Origin: JBMNOI01 sp050942995
GTDB taxonomy: Bacteria > Chloroflexota > Anaerolineae > UBA1429
Assembly (NCBI GenBank): GCA_050942995.1
Contig: JBMNOI010000027.1
Coordinates: forward strand, 1-34,918
Direction of reading: 5' to 3'
Length of the DNA stretch: 34,918 nucleotides
A program made the position numbers and the translations under genes. The notes beneath the pieces are model-generated. The model searched no databases, was not told where the DNA came from, and worked only from the letters and a program-made list of their open reading frames with translations. This document shows, in pieces, positions 23,850-32,154 of this stretch; within the stretch, counting starts at the first letter, position 1, and each line of letters opens with the position of its first letter.

Positions 23850-24893
23850 TTATGTCGGACGATACCAGTGAGCGCTCAGATAATCGAAATAATACAGCGC
23901 ATGGTCGATGGGGACGTTGCTGGGAATATGATTGCCCACGGCGAACATGAACCCGGGGCATTCCATCGCCTGAGCCAGTGTCTCGTCGATCTCGGCTCGA
24001 ATCTGCTCCTGACGGCCAAAGGTGAGGGTGCGGGCATCGACCTGGCTGGCGATGATGGCGTGAGACTTGCCATAACGGGCGACAACCGGCTCCAGGGGCA
24101 TCATCGGCTCGAAGCAGAGGGCGTCGGCGCCGGCCGCGACGATATCATCCACAAAGAGACTCCAGTCGCCGTCGGAGACAAAGATCACCTTTTTGCCGGC
24201 GCGCTTGAGGATGGACCACAGTTCGCGATAGCGGGGGAATATCTCGGCGCGGTAGAATTCGGGATGCATAAAGGGCCCCTGACTCCAGACCATGTCGTCG
24301 TGACAGATAAAGGCCTCGACAGAGGTCTCGGCCCAGGCGCGGTAGTGATGCAGGCTCTGGCGATAGATGCCGTCCAGTACACGGGCGAACCGATCTCGAT
24401 GGGCGGCCACCTCCAGCAACAGATCCCAGCCAAAGGCGGCGATGGCCCCGGATATCAGCGTGCGGTAGTAGCCCCCGGTGAATACCTGTTCGGCATGGCG
24501 TTTTTGTTCGGTCTGATAGTGGCGCTCGTAGAAATCGACCAGCGTGTCGAAATCGGTGAGGCCGTACTCGGCGACTGCATCAAAGGCCAGCACTTCATCG
24601 ACGTTCCGAAAGGGCGATGCCCGGGGCGGACGACGATCTATGCCGCCTTCCAGAAACTCGGCGTGGCCCATGTCGGTGGTGCGGCCTCGCATCTCCCAGG
24701 GCTCGGGGCCATCGTTGGTGGACCAGATAAAGTCGTATTCCCACCGGCGATAGAATTCGGGTTCCTGTCGCGGGTCATCATCGGGGAGGCCGGTGACGGC
24801 GCGCTTGAGCGCCGCGTGGCTGCAATACTCGGTGTGAGCCAGGCGAGGTGTCGGTTTCAGTGAGAGCGCATTCATCCCGATGGTGTAGCTCAT
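23850..24893 (-). CDS. uroporphyrinogen decarboxylase-family protein, paralog 2
   Basis: The 347-residue protein is divergent from the first URO-D-like protein but with the same barrel logic. Visible segments are 'FEAFICHDDMVWSQGPFMHPEFY'-like (residues 194-214), 'LWSILKRAGKKVIFVSDGDW', 'AAGADALCFEPMMPLEPV' and 'MFAVGNHIPSNVPI'. The segment that binds zinc as His-x-Cys in MtaA reads VSDGD here, compared with HTDGN in paralog 1, so both share Asp-Gly and neither has the Cys. The ATG at 24893 has GGAG 11 nt upstream; Met7 is an alternative. It is first in a two-gene unit with the fucosidase. Function unknown. Confidence 0.75.
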   Translation of the reverse strand: MSYTIGMNALSLKPTPRLAHTEYCSHAALKRAVTGLPDDDPRQEPEFYRRWEYDFIWSTNDGPEPWEMRGRTTDMGHAEFLEGGIDRRPPRASPFRNVDEVLAFDAVAEYGLTDFDTLVDFYERHYQTEQKRHAEQVFTGGYYRTLISGAIAAFGWDLLLEVAAHRDRFARVLDGIYRQSLHHYRAWAETSVEAFICHDDMVWSQGPFMHPEFYRAEIFPRYRELWSILKRAGKKVIFVSDGDWSLFVDDIVAAGADALCFEPMMPLEPVVARYGKSHAIIASQVDARTLTFGRQEQIRAEIDETLAQAMECPGFMFAVGNHIPSNVPIDHALYYFDYLSAHWYRPT

Positions 24894-24942
24894 GGTCCGT
24901 CATGCTCCTGTGCACCGTCGCGCGCCGATGAGGGTTGGGATG

Positions 24943-24971
24943 ATTCTATCGTAAAACAGGTCCGTATTCCA
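24943..24971 (-). promoter_or_regulatory. possible promoter of the URO-D/fucosidase unit; notes on the 294-bp divergent region
   Basis: The minus strand has TAGAAT at 24943-24948 with a weak TGGAAT 17 bases upstream. The rest of 24894-25187 has no gene. It contains a hairpin at 25031-25058 (GCAC...GTGC with CCC/GGG and CTTT/AAAG). A 9-bp inverted repeat, CCGGGCATT (25066-25074) with AATGCCCGG (25126-25134), has its right arm inside the spacer of the GH2 promoter. Confidence 0.4.
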
Positions 24972-25117
24972 GCGCGGGCGGCGCATCATCGGGCTGCGCT
25001 ATGGCCCGGTATTCCCTTCCGCAGGCCCCGGCACTTGCCCTCTTTGGAAAGGGGGTGCTTTACGACCGGGCATTCCTGACACATAATGCGGCCAGGAGGC
25101 CATGCTTCTGCAGCAGA

Positions 25118-25146
25118 TTGCACACAATGCCCGGGGACGGTATACT
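25118..25146 (+). promoter_or_regulatory. sigma70-type promoter of the GH2 gene
   Basis: TTGCAC (25118-25123), 17 bases, TATACT (25141-25146), with transcription start near 25153. An arm of the CCGGGCATT/AATGCCCGG inverted repeat overlaps the spacer, so regulation there is plausible. Confidence 0.65.
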
Positions 25147-25187
25147 TGACTCACGAGTAGACACCCAATGAGGATGAGGAGCCGCGC

Positions 25188-26864
25188 ATGCACCGTACTT
25201 TTCAAACGACGACCACGAGGAAACAGACCTATCTACACGGGCGATGGGACTTTGTCGCCGATCCCGATGATGTGGGCGTGAGCGAGGAATGGTGTTGCCA
25301 CTTTCCGGAGGACTCGATCGAGATGTATGTTCCGGGCGTGTGGAACACCCACCGTGCCTATCTCAACTATGAGGGGCCGGCGTGGTATCGCTATCGGTTC
25401 AGCATCGATTCGTGCCCGGCCATGGCCATATGCTTTGGCGCCGTGACCCATCAGGCCAATGTGTGGTTGGACGACGAGCCGTTGGGCGAGCATTATGGGG
25501 GCTTTTTACCCTTCTCCTTTCTGGTGCCCCATCCCAAACCCGGCGAGCACGAGTTGATCGTTCGCGTGGACAATACCCATGACATGATCAGCACGATCCC
25601 GGCAGCGCGCCTGGATTGGTTTCGCTACGGGGGCATTCCCCGGCCGGTGTGGGTCGAGGAGCTACAGGGAGATGCGTATATCGCCTCGCTTCGCGTCACG
25701 CCGGTGCTGGCCGGCGACAAGGCGACATTGCGCGTGCGTTCTGAACTGCTCAACCTCACCGATTCGCGACTGGATACCGAGTGGACGCTGTTTGTCGACG
25801 AACGACCGTTGCGCTCCGAGGGCGTACAGATAGAGGCGCATGGCTCGCAAGTCATTCTCTTTGCGGTGGATGTGGACGACGCGCGCATATGGCGCCCCCA
25901 AGATCCGGCTCTTCACATGGTGCGGCTGGCCTGTGGCGGCGATGATCTCATCGAGCGCACCGGCTTTCGCAGTGTGCGGGTAGAGGGCACGCAGATTCTG
26001 CTGAACGACGAGCCGATCCGCATCCTCGGAGTGAATCGTCATGAGGATCACCCCGATTGGGGCTTTGCGCTCCCCGAGCATATGATGCTGCGCGACCTGG
26101 ACCTGCTGGCCGATCTGGGCGCCAACTCGATTCGCGGATCGCACTATCCCAACGACCCGCGCATGCTCGATCTGTGTGATGAGCGGGGCATTCTGTTCAT
26201 CGAAGAGATCCCGCTGTGGGGATTTAGTCGGGAGCAACTGGCGCAAGAGTTGATCAGCGACCGGGCGGCGGCCATGCTCTGGGCGATGGTCGAACGCGAT
26301 GCCGGGCACCCCTGTATCTGGGCATGGAGCGTGCTGAACGAGTGCGCCACCGACACCCCGGAGGGGCGCGTGGTGGCGGAGCGATTGATCTCTACGGTGC
26401 GTGAGCTGGATAGCACCCGACCGGTAACCTTTGCTTCGGATCGGGGAACGCGCGACATCTGCATGGATCTGGTCGATTTCGTGTGCCTCAACGCGTATCC
26501 CGGTTGGTATGCAGAGACGACCTGGCCCGAGTTTCTGAATCGCATGCGGGCGAAAATCGGCAACAAGCCGATGATCGTGAGCGAATTTGGCGCCGGAGCG
26601 ATCTATGGCTGGCATGCCCTCGAAGAAGGGGTGGTGTGGAGTGAGGAGCACCAGCGCTGCATCGTTGCCGACGCCGTCGCCTGCTTTTTAGAGCGCGACG
26701 ATCTGGTGGGCTTTTATATCTGGCAGTACTTTGATACGCGAACTGACGGGGGAGAGTGGGCGTTGCGGCGCCCGCGCAACTTTAACAACAAGGGATTGCT
26801 GGACGAGTATCGTCGGCCCAAGCTGGTCTATTACGCGGTGCGAGATCTGTTGAAGCAAGTCTGA
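25188..26864 (+). CDS. GH2 glycoside hydrolase, probable beta-glucuronidase
   Basis: The protein has 558 residues and no signal peptide. A sugar-binding jelly roll (about 10-160, 'LHGRWDF', 'YEGPAWYRYRF') and an Ig-like domain (165-265) come first. The TIM barrel begins 'RTGFRSVRVEGTQILLND' and 'GVNRHEDHPDWG'. Acid/base is E385 (SVLNECAT) and nucleophile E466 (IVSEFGAG). 'NFNNKGLLDEYRRPK' contains an N-x-K pair (N533, K535) equivalent to the carboxylate-recognition motif of E. coli GUS, favouring glucuronides over galactosides. GAGGAG precedes the ATG. It is preceded by its own promoter and followed 85 nt later by the response regulator. Confidence 0.88.
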   Translation: MHRTFQTTTTRKQTYLHGRWDFVADPDDVGVSEEWCCHFPEDSIEMYVPGVWNTHRAYLNYEGPAWYRYRFSIDSCPAMAICFGAVTHQANVWLDDEPLGEHYGGFLPFSFLVPHPKPGEHELIVRVDNTHDMISTIPAARLDWFRYGGIPRPVWVEELQGDAYIASLRVTPVLAGDKATLRVRSELLNLTDSRLDTEWTLFVDERPLRSEGVQIEAHGSQVILFAVDVDDARIWRPQDPALHMVRLACGGDDLIERTGFRSVRVEGTQILLNDEPIRILGVNRHEDHPDWGFALPEHMMLRDLDLLADLGANSIRGSHYPNDPRMLDLCDERGILFIEEIPLWGFSREQLAQELISDRAAAMLWAMVERDAGHPCIWAWSVLNECATDTPEGRVVAERLISTVRELDSTRPVTFASDRGTRDICMDLVDFVCLNAYPGWYAETTWPEFLNRMRAKIGNKPMIVSEFGAGAIYGWHALEEGVVWSEEHQRCIVADAVACFLERDDLVGFYIWQYFDTRTDGGEWALRRPRNFNNKGLLDEYRRPKLVYYAVRDLLKQV

Positions 26865-26898
26865 CGCTCCCTTTATGCGGCGGTCCGGAGCGCTGTGC

Positions 26899-26904
26899 TA
26901 CAAT
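26899..26904 (+). promoter_or_regulatory. possible -10 element of the signalling operon
   Basis: TACAAT lies 46 nt before the response regulator ATG. No good -35 is seen, and a short CGCTCC/GGAGCG hairpin (26865-26870 with 26887-26892) lies just upstream. Confidence 0.35.
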
Positions 26905-26949
26905 GACCTGGGAAACTGTGTCCAACGCGTAATGGAGCATGGGAGGACA

Positions 26950-27321
26950 ATGACCGACAGACCCAGGATACTGGTCGTGGATGACGATCTTGGCATCCGC
27001 GAGACGATGTTCGATATTCTCACACTGGAGAATTACTCTGTGGATGTCGCGGCGTCGGGCGAAGAGGCGGTAGAGCGTTGCCGCAAAGAGCGGTACGACG
27101 TGGCGTTGCTGGATATCCGTATGCCGGGAATGAACGGCGTCGAGACGTTGCGCGTCCTTCGAGAGATCGACCCCAACCTGCGAGTGATCATGATCACCGG
27201 TCATGAGGTGGGCGATCTGGCCTCTGAGGCCATGGAGGCGGGAGCCGAGGCTGTGTTCCGCAAACCGCTGGATGTGGCCATGTTTCTGCCTATGCTTCTG
27301 GCGGCGACGGACCAACTCTAG
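26950..27321 (+). CDS. single-domain response regulator (CheY-like)
   Basis: The 123-residue protein consists only of a receiver domain: acidic pocket D11-D13 (VVDDD), phospho-Asp D55 (LLDIRMPGMNG), T83 (MITGHE) and K105 (FRKPL). No output domain is present, so it must act by protein contact or as a phosphorelay carrier. The start is the ATG after GGGAGGACA; an open frame upstream is not used. The histidine kinase gene follows after 99 nt, so the pair is likely cognate. Confidence 0.92.
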   Translation: MTDRPRILVVDDDLGIRETMFDILTLENYSVDVAASGEEAVERCRKERYDVALLDIRMPGMNGVETLRVLREIDPNLRVIMITGHEVGDLASEAMEAGAEAVFRKPLDVAMFLPMLLAATDQL

Positions 27322-27420
27322 TCCGTCGCTCCGGACGTATGGAGGCACGAGATCCGGCCGATCGAATCTCAGCGGAGGGCCGGATTCTTAGTTGATTCAT
27401 CGCACAATAAGGGGGGGGCG

Positions 27421-28794
27421 GTGGATAGTTCGGCCAAATTAGAGACCCTGGCCGCCGAGTTCGAACGGCTGGCCGAAAAGGGTGTGCGTTCGGCCCCCGA
27501 GATGGGACGTCTGGTGGCCGAGCTCGAGGCCGAGTTCGCCGAGATGGCGCAGCAACGTCGTGAACTGGCCTCATTGTATGATATCGCCCGCGAACTGACG
27601 GCCACACAGGATCTCGGCGACCTGCTAGAGTCGATCATCGACAAGGCGATCGTGCTGGTGGGGGCCGAACGGGGCTTTGTGGTGCTCAGCCGGCCAGAGG
27701 GCGGTTACTATGTCGCTGCGGCGCGTCGTTTTTCGGCGGGTGAAGTGGCCGAGACAGACGATGCGTTCAGCTCCAGCCTCATCGAGCGCGTGATGGCGAG
27801 ACGCGAGCCGATTCTGACAAAGAACGTGCAAATGGACGATCGGTTCGAGCTGACGCAGAGCATCGTCGTGCAGAACATTCGCTCGGTGATCGCCGTGCCG
27901 CTGGTGGCCCGGTCCGAGTTGCTGGGCGCCATCTATGTGGATACCCGGCTCGGCACCAGGCTGTTTGGCGAGGATGAATTGCGCTTGTTAGAGGCGATGG
28001 CCAGCCAGGCAGCCATGGCCATTCGCGGCGCCAAGCTGTATGACGACATGTGTCGCAGCAATGAGCAGCTTCGCGCCGCGCTGGATCAACTGCGTGATGC
28101 GCAGACCCAGCTTGTCCAGGCGGAACGGCTGGCGGCCGTGGGGCGTTTGGCCGCGGGCGTGGCGCACGAGCTGCGCAATCCGTTGATGGTGATGCGCAAC
28201 AGCCTTTACTATCTGGATCGTCTGCTGGCGATGGGCAAGACCGATTCGCCCGACGTATGGCGACGATATATCACCAAGATGGACGGTGAGATCGACCGCC
28301 AGAGCAAGATCATCAACGATCTCTTGTTCTTCTCGCGTAACCGCCCCCGCACCCTGACGCAGGTGGATCTGAACGCGCTGCTGCGTGAGGTGCTGATGCG
28401 CACCCCTATGGCCGAATCGATCGAGGTGCGCGAAGAGCTACAGTCCGATCTGCCCGAACTACGCGCCGACGCCGATCAACTCCAGCAGGTCTTTATCAAC
28501 CTGATCGTGAACGCGGTACAGGCCATGCCCGAGGGCGGGACGCTGACGGTGTCTACACGCAGCACCGAGTATCATGTCATCGCAGAAGTGGCCGATACCG
28601 GAGTGGGCATGTCGGAAGAGGATCTGGAGCGACTGTTTCAGCCCTTCTTTACGACCAAAGAGCGAGGCATCGGACTGGGACTCTCGGTGAGTCACAGTAT
28701 TATCGAGGCGCACCGTGGCAAGATAGCGGTCTCGTCCGAACCGGGCCGGGGCACGCGGTTCACGGTCGAGCTGCCGCTGAACCTGATCGGATAA
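27421..28794 (+). CDS. soluble GAF-domain sensor histidine kinase
   Basis: The 457-residue protein has no membrane helices. An N-terminal coiled coil (1-50) precedes a GAF domain of about 52-205 ('AERGFVVLSRPEGGYYVAAARR', 'SVIAVPLVARSELLGAIYVD'). A linker coil follows, then HisKA with H249 in GVAHELRNPLMVMRNSL. HATPase_c has FINLIVNAVQAMPEGG (N-box), DTGVGM and GLGLSVS. It should sense a small cytosolic molecule or redox state and phosphorylate the preceding regulator. The initiator is GTG after a G-rich site (GGGGGGGCG). In the gap before it, ATCCGGCC/GGCCGGAT (27352-27359 with 27378-27385) forms an 8-bp hairpin without a T-tract. Confidence 0.92.
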   Translation: MDSSAKLETLAAEFERLAEKGVRSAPEMGRLVAELEAEFAEMAQQRRELASLYDIARELTATQDLGDLLESIIDKAIVLVGAERGFVVLSRPEGGYYVAAARRFSAGEVAETDDAFSSSLIERVMARREPILTKNVQMDDRFELTQSIVVQNIRSVIAVPLVARSELLGAIYVDTRLGTRLFGEDELRLLEAMASQAAMAIRGAKLYDDMCRSNEQLRAALDQLRDAQTQLVQAERLAAVGRLAAGVAHELRNPLMVMRNSLYYLDRLLAMGKTDSPDVWRRYITKMDGEIDRQSKIINDLLFFSRNRPRTLTQVDLNALLREVLMRTPMAESIEVREELQSDLPELRADADQLQQVFINLIVNAVQAMPEGGTLTVSTRSTEYHVIAEVADTGVGMSEEDLERLFQPFFTTKERGIGLGLSVSHSIIEAHRGKIAVSSEPGRGTRFTVELPLNLIG

Positions 28795-28825
28795 TGATAG
28801 GAACGCCTTAGAGGATGGGCGGACT

Positions 28826-31800
28826 GTGGAGCGTTTGCCCGACGGCCTGCCGTTGAACGATCATATCGAGATGGCTATAGATCTAACCGGCCGAACCATT
28901 GCAGGACTTGATGTGTTTGAATTGATAGGCCTTGGCGGCGTCGCCGAGGTCTATCGCGCTTTTGATGCCCGTGCTGAGCGTGAGGTGGCGCTCAAGGTGC
29001 TTTCACAGCGCGCCGAACCGGATATGATTCGGCGCTTTATGCGGGAGGGCCGCGTTTTACTGGGGCTGCGTCATCCGCATATCGTCGAAGTGTACGATGT
29101 GGGCGAGGCGCAGATGCTTCGCTATATCGTCATGGAGCTGATGGCGGCGGGCAGCCTGAAAGAGTGCCTGCAGCGGGGCACGCTCGATTGGCGCGAGGCA
29201 ACCAGGATCGCTTTAGAGATCGCCCGGGCGCTGGAACATGCTCACACTCACGGCGTCATCCATCGCGATGTCAAACCGGGCAATGTCATGTTTGCCGCCG
29301 ACGGTCGCGCCAAACTGACCGACTTTGGCCTGGCCGGTGTGGCCGATGCCTCGGCCATGACCCGCACCGGTACGGTACTGGGCACCGTGTTCTATCTCTC
29401 TCCAGAGCAGGCCGTCGGCCGGCCGGTGGACGGGCGCACGGACCTCTACGCCCTGGGGGCGATGCTGTACGAGATGCTGGTCGGGCAGCCGCCTTTTACG
29501 GGACCCTCTGCGGTGAGCATCATCTACAAGCATCTGAACGAGGAGCCACGGCCGTTGCGCCAGCTCGACCCGTCGTTGCCGCAGGCGCTGGAGCATCTGG
29601 TGTCCCGCTTGTTGAGCAAATCGGCCGATGGGCGCCCCGAGACGGCGGGTAAAGTGGCCGAGGCGCTCGAAGATCTGTTGAGGAGCGACGGTCAAGCCGC
29701 CCATCGCGCAGTCGATCTGGTGGCTCCGGCAGAGCCGGATGACGATATCGTGCCCTATGCCGGTCGGAGCGAGGAACGGGCGGCGCTGGAGGCGGCGCTG
29801 GAACGTGCCCTGGCCGGCGAAGGACGAACGCTCATGCTGTCGGGTGAGGCCGGCATGGGCAAGACGCGCCTCATGGACGAGATCGCTGCGATAGGGCAAG
29901 CGCGCAACGTCCTCATCCTGCGGGGTGAATGTCTGTACGATAACGCGCCCGATCCATACGCTCCTTGGGTCGCGGTGATCCGGACGCTGGAGCGCGCTTT
30001 GGCGTCGGTCGGCGGCGAACGCGACGAGGACGAGTTCTTCAGGCAGCATCTGGATCTGGTGCGTAATGTATTGGGCCTGGAAGGGGCCCGTGAACATGCG
30101 GCACAGATGTCCTGGTTCGAGCAGTCCTCGTTGCGTGACGCTCAGGCGCAGCTGTTCGAGTCGATCACGCAGCTTGTTCTCCTGACCGCGCGCCGTCGGC
30201 CGCTGACCGTCATGCTGGATGATCTGCAATGGGCCAGCGAAACAACTCTGCAGCTCTTTCATTATCTTTCGCGGGCCATCGGCGGCGCAAGGGTTCTGTT
30301 GTTGGGCGCCTATCGCCTTGAGGATATTCTTGCCGATCGTGAGGGGAGGGCGCATCCTCTGCGCGAGGTGTTGCGCCGCATGAGCCGCGAGCGACTGTAT
30401 GAGGAGATCCCCCTCGCGCCCCTGGGAGACGAAGAGATCGAATTCCTCGTCAGCGCCGTCCTCGATACCGATACAACGGCCGTCGGCCTGGTGGAGACGT
30501 TGGGCCGTGAGTCTGAAGGGAACCCCTTTTATCTGCTGGAGACGTTGCGATTGATCCGCGACAAGGGGGACATGTCGGACCATCGGGAGGCCTATGAGGC
30601 CCCGCCCGATGGCGGTGTGCCCATCCCCGACAGCGTGCTGGACGTCGTCATGCGGCGCATCGAACGGGTGGGCATGGACGACCGTGACCTGCTGGATTGG
30701 GCGGCCGTGATGGGGCAGCGGTTCGATCCGGCGGTGTTGGCACCGGTGGTGGGGCAATCGCGGCTGGTCGTTCTTCGTCGGTTGCGGGATATCCAGCGGC
30801 GGCACGGTCTGGTGCGTGACGTTGGCGATGATGATGGTGATCGTCGAAACGATGATCACCATCATCGCTATGGTATGTACCGCTTTGAGCACTTTAAAAT
30901 CTGGCAGGCGCTGTATGAAGAGTTTCCGGCTGCGCTGCGCCGGGAGTATCACGGCGTCATTGCCCACGCCTACGAGGATCTGTGTGGCGGCGATGTGGAG
31001 CCGTTCATCTATGAATTGGCGAGGCATTATAGCCGCAGCGCCGAGCGTACCCGGGGCTACCGTTACCTGGAGATGGCGGCCGACAGGGCCGAGTCGGCCT
31101 ATGCGCTCGCCGAGGCGATCTCTTATCTCGACCAGATGCTGTCCATGGCCGAGGAGATCAACCTGACGGCCGAAGGACGAACGATGCTGTTGCATCGGTG
31201 CGGTCGGCTGTTGCTGACGGTGGGACGCCAGGATGAGGGGCGAGACGCGCTCGAAAGCGCGCTGGAGCTGGCCCGGCAGGGGGACGATCATCGGCGGCAG
31301 GCCGAGATCATGCTGGATCTGGCTGTGGGCCATGGTCGGGTGGCGCAATGGGATGAGGCCGTGGCGCTGGGTGATGAGAGCCGGGCGATGGGTTTTCGGG
31401 TGGGGGATTCTGCCCTGCAAGCCAATGCGTTGCTTACCACGGGCTTTTTCGCTTTCGAGCGGGGCGAATGGGATGACGCCGTACAGCGTCTGAACGAGGC
31501 GTTGGCTCTGGTCGGCGAGAACGATCTTTTAAAGGCCCGCATTTTGGGCAATCTGGGGATTTTGCATGATGCCCGAAATCAGCCTCGCCAGGCCATCGAG
31601 CTGTACGCGCAATGCATCGAGATCGCCCGGGCACACGATCAACTACGAGATCTGGGGCGGGCGTTGAACAACATGGGCTATGCGTATCAGCGCCTGAGCG
31701 AGCATGATGAGGCTTTGGAGTGCTATCGCCAGGCGCTCGAGGCGCTAGAGCGCGCCGGTGATGTGCGCGAGCAGGGCACGGCGCATCTCCATTTGGCCGA

Positions 31801-32149
31801 GATCGGGCTGGCGATGGGAGATATCGCCATGGCGCGGGAGCATTGCTTGCAGGCGACGCGTCGCTATACACGACTGGGATTCGAGCTGGGCGTGGCCGAT
31901 GTGGACCGGGTGTATGCCGGCATCGCCCACCGAGAGGGGCGATGGCGCGTGGCCGAGCGCTACCTGCGCGATGCACTGGCGGTGTATCAGGCGCATGGCG
32001 ACCGACTCAATGCCGCCGAAACCCATGAAGAGCTGGGCACCCTTCTGGCAGAGGTCGGCGAGGACGGCCGGGCGGAAGAAGAGCTGCGCCAATCGCGCAC
32101 CATTTTTAACGTGTTGCGCGGCAAAGATCTGGTCGACTCGCCAGACTGA
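28826..32149 (+). CDS. serine/threonine protein kinase fused to AAA/STAND ATPase and TPR repeats
   Basis: The 1107-residue protein is cytosolic. The kinase domain is about 25-285: G-loop LIGLGGVAEVYRA, K57, HRDVKPGN (D148), DFG (D166), SPEQ. An ORC/AAA-type ATPase spans 310-700, with Walker A GEAGMGKT (340-347) and Walker B VMLDD (462-466). The C-terminus, about 730-1100, is TPR repeats ('ALNNMGYAYQRLSEHDEALECYRQAL'-type). This is the architecture of large signalling integrators. Residues 668-681 are an Asp/His-rich patch encoded by a 17-bp DNA hairpin (30830-30866). The GTG start lies 31 nt after the histidine kinase stop; ATG at 28871 is an alternative. It is cotranscribed with the two-component pair. 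Confidence 0.9.
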   Translation: MERLPDGLPLNDHIEMAIDLTGRTIAGLDVFELIGLGGVAEVYRAFDARAEREVALKVLSQRAEPDMIRRFMREGRVLLGLRHPHIVEVYDVGEAQMLRYIVMELMAAGSLKECLQRGTLDWREATRIALEIARALEHAHTHGVIHRDVKPGNVMFAADGRAKLTDFGLAGVADASAMTRTGTVLGTVFYLSPEQAVGRPVDGRTDLYALGAMLYEMLVGQPPFTGPSAVSIIYKHLNEEPRPLRQLDPSLPQALEHLVSRLLSKSADGRPETAGKVAEALEDLLRSDGQAAHRAVDLVAPAEPDDDIVPYAGRSEERAALEAALERALAGEGRTLMLSGEAGMGKTRLMDEIAAIGQARNVLILRGECLYDNAPDPYAPWVAVIRTLERALASVGGERDEDEFFRQHLDLVRNVLGLEGAREHAAQMSWFEQSSLRDAQAQLFESITQLVLLTARRRPLTVMLDDLQWASETTLQLFHYLSRAIGGARVLLLGAYRLEDILADREGRAHPLREVLRRMSRERLYEEIPLAPLGDEEIEFLVSAVLDTDTTAVGLVETLGRESEGNPFYLLETLRLIRDKGDMSDHREAYEAPPDGGVPIPDSVLDVVMRRIERVGMDDRDLLDWAAVMGQRFDPAVLAPVVGQSRLVVLRRLRDIQRRHGLVRDVGDDDGDRRNDDHHHRYGMYRFEHFKIWQALYEEFPAALRREYHGVIAHAYEDLCGGDVEPFIYELARHYSRSAERTRGYRYLEMAADRAESAYALAEAISYLDQMLSMAEEINLTAEGRTMLLHRCGRLLLTVGRQDEGRDALESALELARQGDDHRRQAEIMLDLAVGHGRVAQWDEAVALGDESRAMGFRVGDSALQANALLTTGFFAFERGEWDDAVQRLNEALALVGENDLLKARILGNLGILHDARNQPRQAIELYAQCIEIARAHDQLRDLGRALNNMGYAYQRLSEHDEALECYRQALEALERAGDVREQGTAHLHLAEIGLAMGDIAMAREHCLQATRRYTRLGFELGVADVDRVYAGIAHREGRWRVAERYLRDALAVYQAHGDRLNAAETHEELGTLLAEVGEDGRAEEELRQSRTIFNVLRGKDLVDSPD
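30830..30866. repeat. 17-bp intragenic hairpin in the kinase/AAA/TPR gene
   Basis: The arm 30830-30846 pairs with 30850-30866 across an AAA loop, all 17 positions paired with one G-T. It encodes the mirror-like DDGDR...DDHHHR peptide between ATPase and TPR regions. The stop-free hairpin stays in frame. Confidence 0.85.
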
Positions 32150-32154
32150 GCGGG

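Noticed and set aside
29213..31420. A 735-codon minus-strand open frame
   Set aside because: It lies opposite the kinase/AAA/TPR gene, whose catalytic motifs are unambiguous; the antisense translation is rich in Arg/Gln/His with no family features.
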